Source: Verrucolacustris abundans
Lineage (GTDB): Bacteria > Verrucomicrobiota > Verrucomicrobiia > Methylacidiphilales > Verrucolacustridaceae
Direction: 5' to 3'
Assembly: GCA_965194535.1 (NCBI GenBank)
Contig: OZ239145.1
Coordinates: forward strand, 1,364,001 to 1,428,000
Length of the DNA stretch: 64,000 nucleotides
Shown: positions 41,248 to 48,975 of the stretch, one piece after another
Layout: every line of letters begins with the position of its first letter
How positions within the stretch are numbered: the stretch's first letter is position 1
Translations under genes and position numbers: made by a program
Notes under the pieces: generated by a model
What the model was told of the DNA's origin: nothing
Database searches by the model: none
Seen by the model: the letters and a program-made list of their open reading frames with translations, nothing else

Positions 41248-41364
41248 ATGCTGAAACGTCCTGATTTGCGTAGTTGGATCTTTACCCTACTCGTTGGTGG
41301 AGGAGTTCTCGGAATCAGCCTGATTATTTTTGTTCTTAGCTATCTCCGTCTCCGAGCCCCTTAG
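41248..41364 (+). CDS. 38-aa single-span membrane protein
   Basis: ATG at 41248, TAG at 41362. MLKRPDLRSW is followed by one hydrophobic helix (about 11-31, with VGGGVLGISLIIFVLSYLRL) and a basic end. It resembles other tiny membrane proteins of this genome (13044, 42997). It converges on and overlaps the Sel1 gene by 4 nt. Coding is plausible but unproven. Confidence 0.45.
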   Translation: MLKRPDLRSWIFTLLVGGGVLGISLIIFVLSYLRLRAP

Positions 41365-42017
41365 TCGGCCCCCTCATCCCCCAGCTCGCGTAACGCCCGT
41401 TGCGAGGCCTGATACCCTTGCGCCGCGGCTTTGCGATACCACTGAATCGCCTGTGCCAAATCTTTTCTCACCCCCTGACCGTGGTAGTAGCAGTTTCCCA
41501 ATCGATGCTGCGCCGCAGGATAGTTCTGCGCCGCCGCCTTTCGAAACCAGCGCACCCCTTCCTGTTCATCCTGGGCGAGGCCTTTCCCAAAAATATAACA
41601 GTCCCCAATGCTGATCTGGGCAGGCGCATAATCTTGTCCGGCCGACTTTCTCCACCATCGAATCGCCGCCATTAAGTCAGGTTCAATCCCCATCCCCTCG
41701 TGAAAACAGCCACCTAAATTAAATTGCGCCTTCATCTGCCCCGCCTCTGCAGCCTTTCGATACCAACTTACACCCTCCACCATGTCTCTTTTGACTCCTA
41801 AACCGAAAAAGTAGCAGTCCCCGAGCTGATACTGCGCATCCGCATCTCCGTCCGCGGCTTTTTCCTGCAACTCCTGACTGAACTTGGGGGTAGGATCGAC
41901 CGTCTCTCCCCAAGACAGACAGGAAAGAAGTCCAAGGAGGAGAAAGGTAATAAAATTCACTCTCCCAAAACTGATGCCCTTCTGTTTTTCCGCAAGCCTG
42001 TTCCTTGACGAAGCCAA
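41361..42017 (-). CDS. Exported Sel1-repeat protein (host)
   Basis: 218 aa. A signal anchor or signal peptide (about 20-36, FITFLLLGLLSCLSWG), then five Sel1 repeats (ADGDADAQYQLGDCYFFGLG and so on). The repeats are diverged, unlike the cargo gene at 37090. The same architecture appears twice on the nearby mobile element, so exchange or functional parallel between host and element is worth considering. Confidence 0.88.
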   Translation of the reverse strand: MASSRNRLAEKQKGISFGRVNFITFLLLGLLSCLSWGETVDPTPKFSQELQEKAADGDADAQYQLGDCYFFGLGVKRDMVEGVSWYRKAAEAGQMKAQFNLGGCFHEGMGIEPDLMAAIRWWRKSAGQDYAPAQISIGDCYIFGKGLAQDEQEGVRWFRKAAAQNYPAAQHRLGNCYYHGQGVRKDLAQAIQWYRKAAAQGYQASQRALRELGDEGAD

Positions 42018-42038
42018 TTCTTAGGCTTGGATGAACCT

Positions 42039-42218
42039 ATGAAGAAAATCCTTTGCCTCCTTGCCGCGATGGCCCTCGCCCCGGTTTACGGGGGAGACAA
42101 GAACAGCAGTAACGATTCCTCCGAATCGTCCAGCAATCTAACCCCCACGGCAGAGCGCCCCCCAAACATGGCAAATCCTGAAAAGCCAGGTTGGCTTCCC
42201 CAGCGGCACGGAAAGTAA
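42039..42218 (+). CDS. Small exported protein
   Basis: 59 aa from the ATG at 42039 (an upstream TTG at 42027 is less likely). The signal peptide MKKILCLLAAMALAPVYGG is followed by a Ser/Asn-rich linker and Pro-rich tail. No family recognised. The distance to the divergent Sel1 gene is only 21 nt. Confidence 0.6.
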   Translation: MKKILCLLAAMALAPVYGGDKNSSNDSSESSSNLTPTAERPPNMANPEKPGWLPQRHGK

Positions 42219-42237
42219 TTTCCTGACCAAACGGCGA

Positions 42238-42624
42238 TTAAGGCCGTTTCAGCGCGGGCTCGGGCATCTCGCCCTTACGAAGAGCTTCCAAGGTGGCTGG
42301 CTCGGTCATCCGAGGCGTGTTCAAGCTCCACATCTCCATCAACATTTTGCTCATCTTCTCGGTCTTATCCCCGCTCAAATTCCCCTTCGCTTTAGCTTCG
42401 CTTAACGAAGCCTCGGGTGTAGTGCCCGCTGCATTCAGATCGGCCAAAGCTGCCAGACCTTTCCGAATCAGCTCTTTTCGATCCCCATCAGCTTCTGGGT
42501 TGATCGCTGCAGTCACTTTAGCAAGAAGTGCATCCTTATCCGCTGCAGGCGCCTGCGCCATGGAAAAGGAGGTAAAGAGACTCAGGACAAGGGTAACAAA
42601 TGTGAAACTAGATTTGATTTTCAT
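42238..42624 (-). CDS. Small exported helical protein of unknown function
   Basis: 128 aa. Signal peptide (1-23, cut near SMA-QA). The mature part is Ala/Glu/Lys-rich and predicted helical (KELIRKGLAALADLNAAG, KMSKMLMEMWSLNTPRM). No family recognised. Convergent with the 59-aa gene at 42039 (gap 19 nt). Confidence 0.72.
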   Translation of the reverse strand: MKIKSSFTFVTLVLSLFTSFSMAQAPAADKDALLAKVTAAINPEADGDRKELIRKGLAALADLNAAGTTPEASLSEAKAKGNLSGDKTEKMSKMLMEMWSLNTPRMTEPATLEALRKGEMPEPALKRP

Positions 42625-42716
42625 AAGATAAACCTACCTTACGATTCCTCTCCGTCGATCTATAACATTCCACTCCCACCCTTTCCACGTACCACAGGTT
42701 GTGGAAGAATCTCTCT

Positions 42717-43031
42717 ATGAGTCGCCTCTCCCTCATCCCCAAGATCGGTGAAATCCCATCCCTTCTTCAAGCCACCCCTTCAATGCTTCGAGATTCCTTC
42801 AAAAGGAAATACCGCAAGACACCTTGGGGGACGCTAACGGGAGGCATTTTCTCCATCCTCTATCTCCTCAATCCCCTCGATATTATCCCAGAAGCCCTTC
42901 CCATCATCGGGATCGTCGACGACACCTTGGTTTTTGGGGTTTTCCTCGCCTTACTCTCCCGGGATGTTAAAAAGTATCTTCTCTGGAAATCATCTCATGA
43001 AAAATCAAACTCCATCTCCAAAAAAACCTGA
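42717..43031 (+). CDS. DUF1232 (YkvA-like) membrane protein
   Basis: 104 aa from the ATG at 42717. The conserved DUF1232 core is YLLNPLDIIPEALPIIGIVD (about 51-70), a re-entrant-like hydrophobic stretch, followed by DDTLVFGVFLALLSRDVKKY. The role of the family is unknown. A small gene overlaps its end. Confidence 0.88.
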   Translation: MSRLSLIPKIGEIPSLLQATPSMLRDSFKRKYRKTPWGTLTGGIFSILYLLNPLDIIPEALPIIGIVDDTLVFGVFLALLSRDVKKYLLWKSSHEKSNSISKKT

Positions 43032-43131
43032 CTCGGGTATTCCAAACTGGCTCTTTTACTCAGGGATCGGAATGGTTCTTTCCTTAGGTGCCGTCAAAGT
43101 CTTCTTCGGCATCCTCCGTCTCTACCGCTAA
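42997..43131 (+). CDS. 44-aa single-span membrane protein
   Basis: ATG at 42997, overlapping the DUF1232 gene by 35 nt. MKNQTPSPKKPDSGIP precedes a single hydrophobic helix (WLFYSGIGMVLSLGAVKVFF). The frame also opens upstream to 42934. No family recognised; expected to be cotranslated with DUF1232. Confidence 0.5.
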   Translation: MKNQTPSPKKPDSGIPNWLFYSGIGMVLSLGAVKVFFGILRLYR

Positions 43132-43138
43132 TCGCTTG

Positions 43139-44476
43139 CTACTCGTCCAACCAGTCGTCCACGGGTCGAAAATCCGTATCTTTCACAATCTTCTCGATCC
43201 TTTTGTGCGGCACAGGCTCAAACGGTAAAATCACCCAAGCAATCTTGCCCGCACGCTTGCCGCGAATCACAACTCGCAAGGTGTTCGGTGAAGCCTCAGC
43301 CACTTTTCCTGTGACATAAATCTCTGCCACATCTGCGCTTAAAGGCACACGCTGACAAAGAAAAGCATCCGGTATTGCTCCCACATCCTCCTCAAAAGGT
43401 CCTTTGGCTTCCGCCTCTTTTGCCCGCAACTCCTTTAACCTCTCCTCATATCCATTGATCTCATTTTGAATCACCGCAGCATCTCCACGAAACTTTTGCA
43501 GTTCCTTCGCCTGAATCCCTACCCGCTGCGATTTATCCTCTAAACTGGTACTCGCAGGACTTCGTAACTGTTTGGCTTTTGTGCTCAATCCTTTGTACCG
43601 GGCATTCCAATCCTTCTCAAACTTATGCCATTCACTCAGTTTTTTCTCAATCCAGCCGAACTGATCGGGCATCTTAATGCTGGGTGGAGCCCGATACAGC
43701 GCCAAACGATACTCATTGGCAGCAATTTCCGGTTGCTGCAGATCCTCGTCCTCCTCTGGATGGTAAAATAATCCCACTTCCCGCGCCCTTACTTCCACCT
43801 CCCCCAGAAATTTTTTCCTCTCGGCATCAAACTCCAAATCCAGAGTGCCCGCCTCCTCCAGCCAGAGACGACTGACAGATGTTCGATAATCCTCATACAC
43901 ACCCTTGGCTTTTGTCGTTTCCTCCTGCACAACAGATTCCACCATCCGAACCTTTTCCTGGGTTCCCGCCGCATCCGCCTTGGCTAAGGCCAAAGTTCTT
44001 TCTAACTCGCGGATTTGTGGCCGTATCGGAGCCAACCTTCTTCCGTAGTCCCGCCGCAGACCCGCCAAACGTTCTGAGAAATCATACAACACCAAAACCT
44101 CTGGCCGATCCCCTAGACGGATCTCGTCCAAATCCACCCTCACACGAACCACTGTTTTCCTCCACTCCACCCAGCCCCCATAGATGACAAGCCCCGCAAC
44201 CACCGCCCCGATCGAAAACCATACCTTTCGATCCCAATTCCGCATTGATTGAAGCAATGACGATCCCACATCTCGAACTATTCTTCCCGCTCCCACTCGC
44301 CGCTCTTCTACTGCGGCTGCCGCCTCTACCCCAGGCTTGGGCGCAGGCACGGCTGTAACTACTTTTTTACGTACTCGTGGCTGATTCTCTTCGATCGGCC
44401 GAACTTTGAGCCTCAATTTTTGCTGAGGCGCTTTTCCCCCTTCCCCAGACGAAGTTGGGTTTTTCTCCTCCGCCAT
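43139..44476 (-). CDS. Membrane-anchored coiled-coil protein of unknown function
   Basis: 445 aa. A cytoplasmic Lys/Pro-rich segment (about 1-80) is followed by one membrane helix (about 88-107, FSIGAVVAGLVIYGGW). Long coiled coils lie at about 145-225 and 320-375 (LRELERTLALAKADAAG-like heptads). The C-terminal 70 residues are beta-rich. No family recognised. It starts 1 nt after the pheA stop region and is probably the last gene of the trpS-scpA-scpB-pheA transcript. Confidence 0.75.
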   Translation of the reverse strand: MAEEKNPTSSGEGGKAPQQKLRLKVRPIEENQPRVRKKVVTAVPAPKPGVEAAAAVEERRVGAGRIVRDVGSSLLQSMRNWDRKVWFSIGAVVAGLVIYGGWVEWRKTVVRVRVDLDEIRLGDRPEVLVLYDFSERLAGLRRDYGRRLAPIRPQIRELERTLALAKADAAGTQEKVRMVESVVQEETTKAKGVYEDYRTSVSRLWLEEAGTLDLEFDAERKKFLGEVEVRAREVGLFYHPEEDEDLQQPEIAANEYRLALYRAPPSIKMPDQFGWIEKKLSEWHKFEKDWNARYKGLSTKAKQLRSPASTSLEDKSQRVGIQAKELQKFRGDAAVIQNEINGYEERLKELRAKEAEAKGPFEEDVGAIPDAFLCQRVPLSADVAEIYVTGKVAEASPNTLRVVIRGKRAGKIAWVILPFEPVPHKRIEKIVKDTDFRPVDDWLDE

Positions 44477-44477
44477 C

Positions 44478-45539
44478 CTAACGCTCTTCTGGGTAGCTTC
44501 CCAGAATCCGCAAATCCTGCGTATGGTTTTGAAGTTTCAGCAACGCCTTCCGAAACTCAGGCCGGTCGATATGACCCCGAACATCCACAAAAAAAACGTA
44601 TTCCCAAGGCTTCCCAGGTGCAGGGCGAGACTCCACGCTCAGCAAATTTAACTTTTTCGAAGCTAAAACCCCTAAAGCCCGATGCAAGGCCCCCGCTCGA
44701 TGCGGTAGGGTAAAGAGAAGGCTCGTTTTATCTTTGCCCGTCGCCCCTGCAGGTTCCTGTCCCAAAATATAAAATCGAGTACTGTTCCCTGATCGGTCTT
44801 GAACGTCACGCTGCCGAACCACCAACCGATACAGCTGAGCCGCCCAAGGACTGGCCAAAGCCGCTGCTCCCCTCTCCACAGAGGCCCGACGTGCACCCTC
44901 CGCCGTGCTAGCCACCTCGACCAACTTCGTCTTGCTCAAATTCATAGCTAACCAGTGCCGACACTGCGCCAAAGCCTGAGGATGACTGTAAAGAACTCGG
45001 ATCGGCCCGCTTTTTGTTTTACTCAGCAGGGCGTGCCGAATTGGAAGATAAACCTCTCCACAAATTGTGACATGGGAATTCAGCAAAGCCTCCTGAGTCG
45101 CCCCAACAGCTCCCTCGTTCGAATTCTCGATCGGAACAACTCCCGCTTCCACCTCGCCTCTTTCCACCGCGGAAAAGATCTCAGCAATGGTAGGACATGG
45201 AACAAGGTCCGTTGCCGCCCCAAAGCGTTCCCGGGCTGCTTGATGACAGTAGGAGGCCGCAGGCCCTAGATACGCCACCCGCGTTCCACCTTGGCAGTGC
45301 CGACCCGTGGCCAAGATTTCTCTGTAAATGGCTTTTAAATTTTCCTGATCCATCGTCCCCTTGAGTCGGGCGGTTAATCTTCGAAAGAGTGCCGCTTCCC
45401 TGGCTGGAGCAAAAACCGACTGCCCACTCTCTAGTTTTTGGCGACCAATCTGGCGAGCAATTCCAGCTCTCTGCTCCAGCAGACGAACCAGCTGATCGTC
45501 TAACCTGTCAACTTTGGTTCGTAGACTCGATAGTTTCAT
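44478..45539 (-). CDS. pheA: Bifunctional chorismate mutase/prephenate dehydratase
   Basis: Converts chorismate to prephenate and then to phenylpyruvate for phenylalanine. 353 aa. The N-terminal AroQ-type chorismate mutase spans 1-80 (LRTKVDRLDDQLVRLLEQRA). The prephenate dehydratase domain (about 88-265) has VAYLGPAASYCHQAA, GVVPIENSNEGAVG and the NSTRFYILG threonine motif. A C-terminal ACT domain (about 275-353) with LPHRAGALHRAL and ESRPAPGKPWEYVFFVD should give feedback inhibition by Phe. Overlaps scpB by 32 nt. Confidence 0.95.
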   Translation of the reverse strand: MKLSSLRTKVDRLDDQLVRLLEQRAGIARQIGRQKLESGQSVFAPAREAALFRRLTARLKGTMDQENLKAIYREILATGRHCQGGTRVAYLGPAASYCHQAARERFGAATDLVPCPTIAEIFSAVERGEVEAGVVPIENSNEGAVGATQEALLNSHVTICGEVYLPIRHALLSKTKSGPIRVLYSHPQALAQCRHWLAMNLSKTKLVEVASTAEGARRASVERGAAALASPWAAQLYRLVVRQRDVQDRSGNSTRFYILGQEPAGATGKDKTSLLFTLPHRAGALHRALGVLASKKLNLLSVESRPAPGKPWEYVFFVDVRGHIDRPEFRKALLKLQNHTQDLRILGSYPEER

Positions 45540-46128
45540 GGATCAGCTCCTTTTGCTGTGGACTCGCAGGATCAACGGGTGTGGGAAGTTTGACTCTTCT
45601 TAACTCCTCCGAATTAGGCAACTCCTCCAAATCCCTAAGGCCGAAATGCTCCAAAAACAGTGGAGTGGTGGAGTAAAGAATCGGTCTTCCTGGTGCGTCA
45701 CTTCGTCCTGAAATTCGTATCACCCCACGCTCCACGAGAGTGTCCAAAGTTCCACTGCAGTCCACCCCCCGTACCGCCTCAATCTCTGCCCGAGAAATCG
45801 GTTGCCGATAAGCAATCACCGCCATCGTCTCAAGTGCAGGAGGACTCAAACGGGGCGGACGAACGACCCCTTTCAACTTTGCGACCCAGCCCGAGAGATC
45901 AGGAGCCGTTCCAATTCGAAATCCACCCGCCACCTCCCGTAAGATCAACCCGCGGGGAGCCAATCTCTCGGCCAAGTGGGTTAGCTCTTCCCGTACCTCC
46001 TCCTCTTTCACGTCAGGCCAACCTTGACCCCCCTCCGGCCCATCTCGCAAAATCGTGGCCAGACGCGAAGGCTCCATCGGCTCCGTTGCCGCAAATAAGA
46101 GTGCTTCCAGTACTCGTGCCCATTCCAT
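45508..46128 (-). CDS. scpB: Segregation and condensation protein B
   Basis: Kleisin-interacting element of the SMC-ScpAB complex for chromosome condensation. 206 aa. Two winged-helix domains: ARVLEALLFAATEPMEPSRL at the start and ALETMAVIAYRQPISRAEIE in the second. The C-terminal tail is longer than in B. subtilis and Pro-rich. It lies 12 nt after scpA and overlaps pheA. Confidence 0.94.
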   Translation of the reverse strand: MEWARVLEALLFAATEPMEPSRLATILRDGPEGGQGWPDVKEEEVREELTHLAERLAPRGLILREVAGGFRIGTAPDLSGWVAKLKGVVRPPRLSPPALETMAVIAYRQPISRAEIEAVRGVDCSGTLDTLVERGVIRISGRSDAPGRPILYSTTPLFLEHFGLRDLEELPNSEELRRVKLPTPVDPASPQQKELIHETIESTNQS

Positions 46129-46140
46129 AGTTCGTATCCT

Positions 46141-46962
46141 TTAAACTGCGGAATCTCCACTCGGTTGACCAGTTCCTTCCTCTGTGGGAAGGCTTGCCGT
46201 TGGAACCCCCAAAATACCCTCTGGGGTTCTTCGAATTCGGATCGGCTTCAAGGGCCCCTCTTGTACTGCCGCAACCTGACGAAGCCGAATCAACTCTAAC
46301 ATGGCCAAAAAGGTAACCACCACCTCTCCTCGGGAAGACATGTTCCGAAACAGATCCTCAAACAGAACCTCCTCCCCAGGCAAAACCCGATCCAAGATAA
46401 ATTCGATCTTCTGCCCTACGGTGAACTGCTCGTCCTCAAAACGACCCACCTTCGATCGATCCTCCAAAGAACGAAGGACTTTCTGAAACGCCCAGACCAG
46501 ATCGAACATCGAGACTTGGCCCGGTCCCTGCATCGCCTGATTCACGACCACCCGCTCAGGGATTCTTCCAAAGATTCGGGAGTGTAATGCTTCCCGATCC
46601 CCCAACTGCCCCGCAGCCTCCTTAAACTTACGGTACTCGATCAGCTGACGGATCAACTCCCACTTCGGATCCTCATCCTCAACCTCTTCAGGGGGTCGAT
46701 CCTGCACAGGAAGCAGTGTCCGGCTTTTTAGATAAATCAGAGTTGCCGCCATCACTAGAAATTCACCTGCGACCGCCAGATTTTCTTCCCGCATCTTGTC
46801 CAGACGCGCCAAATACTGCTCAGTCAACTTCTCCAAACGAATCTCATAAATATCCATCTCCTGCTCCTTAATAAGGTGGAGGAGCAAATCCAACGGCCCT
46901 GTAAAAGCGGATAGTTCGACACGCAGGGCCTCACTCCCGGGCGTCTCCAGCATCGGAATCAT
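46141..46962 (-). CDS. scpA: Segregation and condensation protein A (kleisin)
   Basis: 273 aa from the ATG at 46962, which overlaps the trpS stop (ATGA) and removes an implausible 28-residue extension. N-terminal FTGPLDLLLHLIKEQEMDIY is the kleisin signature. The C-terminal winged helix reads VVTFLAMLELIRLRQVAAVQ. It bridges SMC heads together with ScpB. Confidence 0.95.
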   Translation of the reverse strand: MIPMLETPGSEALRVELSAFTGPLDLLLHLIKEQEMDIYEIRLEKLTEQYLARLDKMREENLAVAGEFLVMAATLIYLKSRTLLPVQDRPPEEVEDEDPKWELIRQLIEYRKFKEAAGQLGDREALHSRIFGRIPERVVVNQAMQGPGQVSMFDLVWAFQKVLRSLEDRSKVGRFEDEQFTVGQKIEFILDRVLPGEEVLFEDLFRNMSSRGEVVVTFLAMLELIRLRQVAAVQEGPLKPIRIRRTPEGILGVPTASLPTEEGTGQPSGDSAV

Positions 46963-47924
46963 TTTTGCGTTCCCACAGCAGCTCGAACTCGAGCCAAAAC
47001 TTGCTCTGCCGTTTTCCGAGCCTTGGCTGCACCGTCCTTCATCCACTGCTCCACACGAGGCGAATCGGAAGCCAATTCCTCCCTCTTTTTCCGCATTCCG
47101 TCAAACTCCCGTAGAACCAGATCGGCTAAGCCCTTTTTTAAATCCCCGTATCCTGTGCCGCCTTTTTCCATCTTGGTGCGATATTCTGAACGCTCTGCAT
47201 CCGTTCCCATCAATCGCACCAAACCCCACAGAGTACTACCTTCGACTGCTTTAGGAGCCTCCACTGGCGTGGAATCAGTTTTGATAGCCATGATTTTTTT
47301 CCGTAGATCCTTTTCAGGGGCGAAAATCTCCAATGTATTCCCGTAGGATTTGCTCATCTTCTGCCCGTCCACCCCAGGGACAACTCCGGCATCTTCCCGA
47401 ATGATCGACTCCGGCAACTTAAAAACCTGCCCGTACTTATCATTAAACTTTCCTGCAATATCTCTCGCTACTTCCAGATGCTGTTTCTGATCCTGCCCGA
47501 CCGGCACGCGATCGGCATCATACAACAGAATATCAGCTGCCATTAAGACGGGATAAGCAAAGAGGCCGTGTGAGGGAGAGATTCCCTTGGCGACCTTATC
47601 CTTATAACTGTGACACCGCTCAAGCAATCCCATCGGGGTGACGGTGGAAAGATACCAAGCCAACTCGTGCACCTCAGGAACTGCACTTTGCCGAAAAACA
47701 ACCGCCCTTTCTGGATCCACACCACAAGCCAGGAGATCGAGAAAGGTTTCTTTCACTAACCCCTCCAACTGACCCACCTCACTAGCACCTGTTAAGGCAT
47801 GGTAGTCGGCTAAGAAGTAGTAGGCCTCCCCTTTGGCCTGTAACTCAACAGCAGGGCGTATCATTCCGAAATAGTTCCCCAGATGAAGCCGCCCGGTGGG
47901 CTGAATTCCAGAGAGATAACGCAT
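46959..47924 (-). CDS. trpS: Tryptophanyl-tRNA synthetase
   Basis: 321 aa from the ATG at 47924 (MRYLSGIQPTGRLHLGNYFG); the frame is open to 47945 but that part lacks conservation. Class I signatures: HIGH equivalent HLGNYFG and KMSKSYGN. ATP-binding and Trp-binding blocks DYHALT and PVLMAADILLYDAD are typical. First gene of a trpS-scpA-scpB-pheA series. The gene at 48052 is divergent. Confidence 0.96.
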   Translation of the reverse strand: MRYLSGIQPTGRLHLGNYFGMIRPAVELQAKGEAYYFLADYHALTGASEVGQLEGLVKETFLDLLACGVDPERAVVFRQSAVPEVHELAWYLSTVTPMGLLERCHSYKDKVAKGISPSHGLFAYPVLMAADILLYDADRVPVGQDQKQHLEVARDIAGKFNDKYGQVFKLPESIIREDAGVVPGVDGQKMSKSYGNTLEIFAPEKDLRKKIMAIKTDSTPVEAPKAVEGSTLWGLVRLMGTDAERSEYRTKMEKGGTGYGDLKKGLADLVLREFDGMRKKREELASDSPRVEQWMKDGAAKARKTAEQVLARVRAAVGTQK

Positions 47925-48051
47925 AACCAATCGTGGCCTTGCCAAGCCCTTGTCGACCAGAATTTTCCTACAAGTTGTTCAGCAGAAATGCGAAAGAATT
48001 GGCTCTACTTGTCCGCTCGCACCGCACTTAAATATCTGTAAAATTGACCGA

Positions 48052-48975
48052 ATGCAGTCCTCATCCTCAATACTTGATTCACCCGCCCCTGTGCCGACCA
48101 ACCCGTACGAGGCCTGCTCCAAACTAGCCCGGGAGCACTATGAGAATTTTCCCGTGGGAAGGCTAGTTCCCAAGAAACTCCGCCCTCATGTCCATGCCGT
48201 CTACGCATTTGCCCGGGTAGCCGACGATCTGGCTGATGAGGGCTACGCCGACCCCCGAGCCCACTCAAAAGGGCAAGCTCCTTCTGAAGCCGAACGCCTT
48301 ACCGTTTTCCGCAACTACCGCCAAGCCTGGCAAAACGCCATCGATGGCAAGGAGTATGACCGATCCTATGCGTGGATCTTTGAACCTCTCCAAAGAACCA
48401 AGGCCGAACTGGACCTTCCCGACTCCCTTTTCCTCGACCTGCTCAGCGCCTTTGAACAGGACATAGTCCAACGCCGTTACGAAGACTTCCCGTCCGTTCT
48501 CGAATACTGCCGCCGTAGTGCCAACCCGATCGGACGACTCGTCCTCCTTATCCACGGAGAACGAAGCGCTGAGCTTGCCCAACTCTCCGATAACATCTGC
48601 ACGGGGCTTCAGCTCGCAAACTTTTGGCAAGATATCTCCGTAGATCTTGGGAAAGACCGCATCTATCTGCCTCTATTCGATCTCCGCAGATTAGGTGTTA
48701 CAGAAAAGGAACTTTTCGAAGGTCGCGCGACTCCCAATTTTTGTAACTGTTTGCGATACCAGTGCGAAAGAACATGGGCACTCTTTCGGGAGGGAGAATC
48801 CCTTTCACGCCACCTACCTCGCCCCCTATCCTGGGAGATTCGCCTTACATGGCTTGGAGGAACAGAGATTCTAAAAAAGATTGAGGCTCAATCCTACAAT
48901 ACCCTCACAAAGAGGCCGAAAGTTTCAAAACTGGACTTCCTACGCCTCGGCATCCAATCCTTCTTCGGAGGATGA
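48052..48975 (+). CDS. hpnC: Hydroxysqualene synthase HpnC
   Basis: Converts presqualene diphosphate to hydroxysqualene in the HpnCDE route. 307 aa from the ATG at 48052. Trans-prenyltransferase Asp motifs: YAFARVADDLADEG (about 55-68) and LANFWQDISVDLGKDRIYLP (second D-x-x-x-D). The Asn/Trp version of the second motif (NFWQD) separates HpnC from HpnD (NILRD). Its stop overlaps the start of hpnDE (ATGA). Confidence 0.93.
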   Translation: MQSSSSILDSPAPVPTNPYEACSKLAREHYENFPVGRLVPKKLRPHVHAVYAFARVADDLADEGYADPRAHSKGQAPSEAERLTVFRNYRQAWQNAIDGKEYDRSYAWIFEPLQRTKAELDLPDSLFLDLLSAFEQDIVQRRYEDFPSVLEYCRRSANPIGRLVLLIHGERSAELAQLSDNICTGLQLANFWQDISVDLGKDRIYLPLFDLRRLGVTEKELFEGRATPNFCNCLRYQCERTWALFREGESLSRHLPRPLSWEIRLTWLGGTEILKKIEAQSYNTLTKRPKVSKLDFLRLGIQSFFGG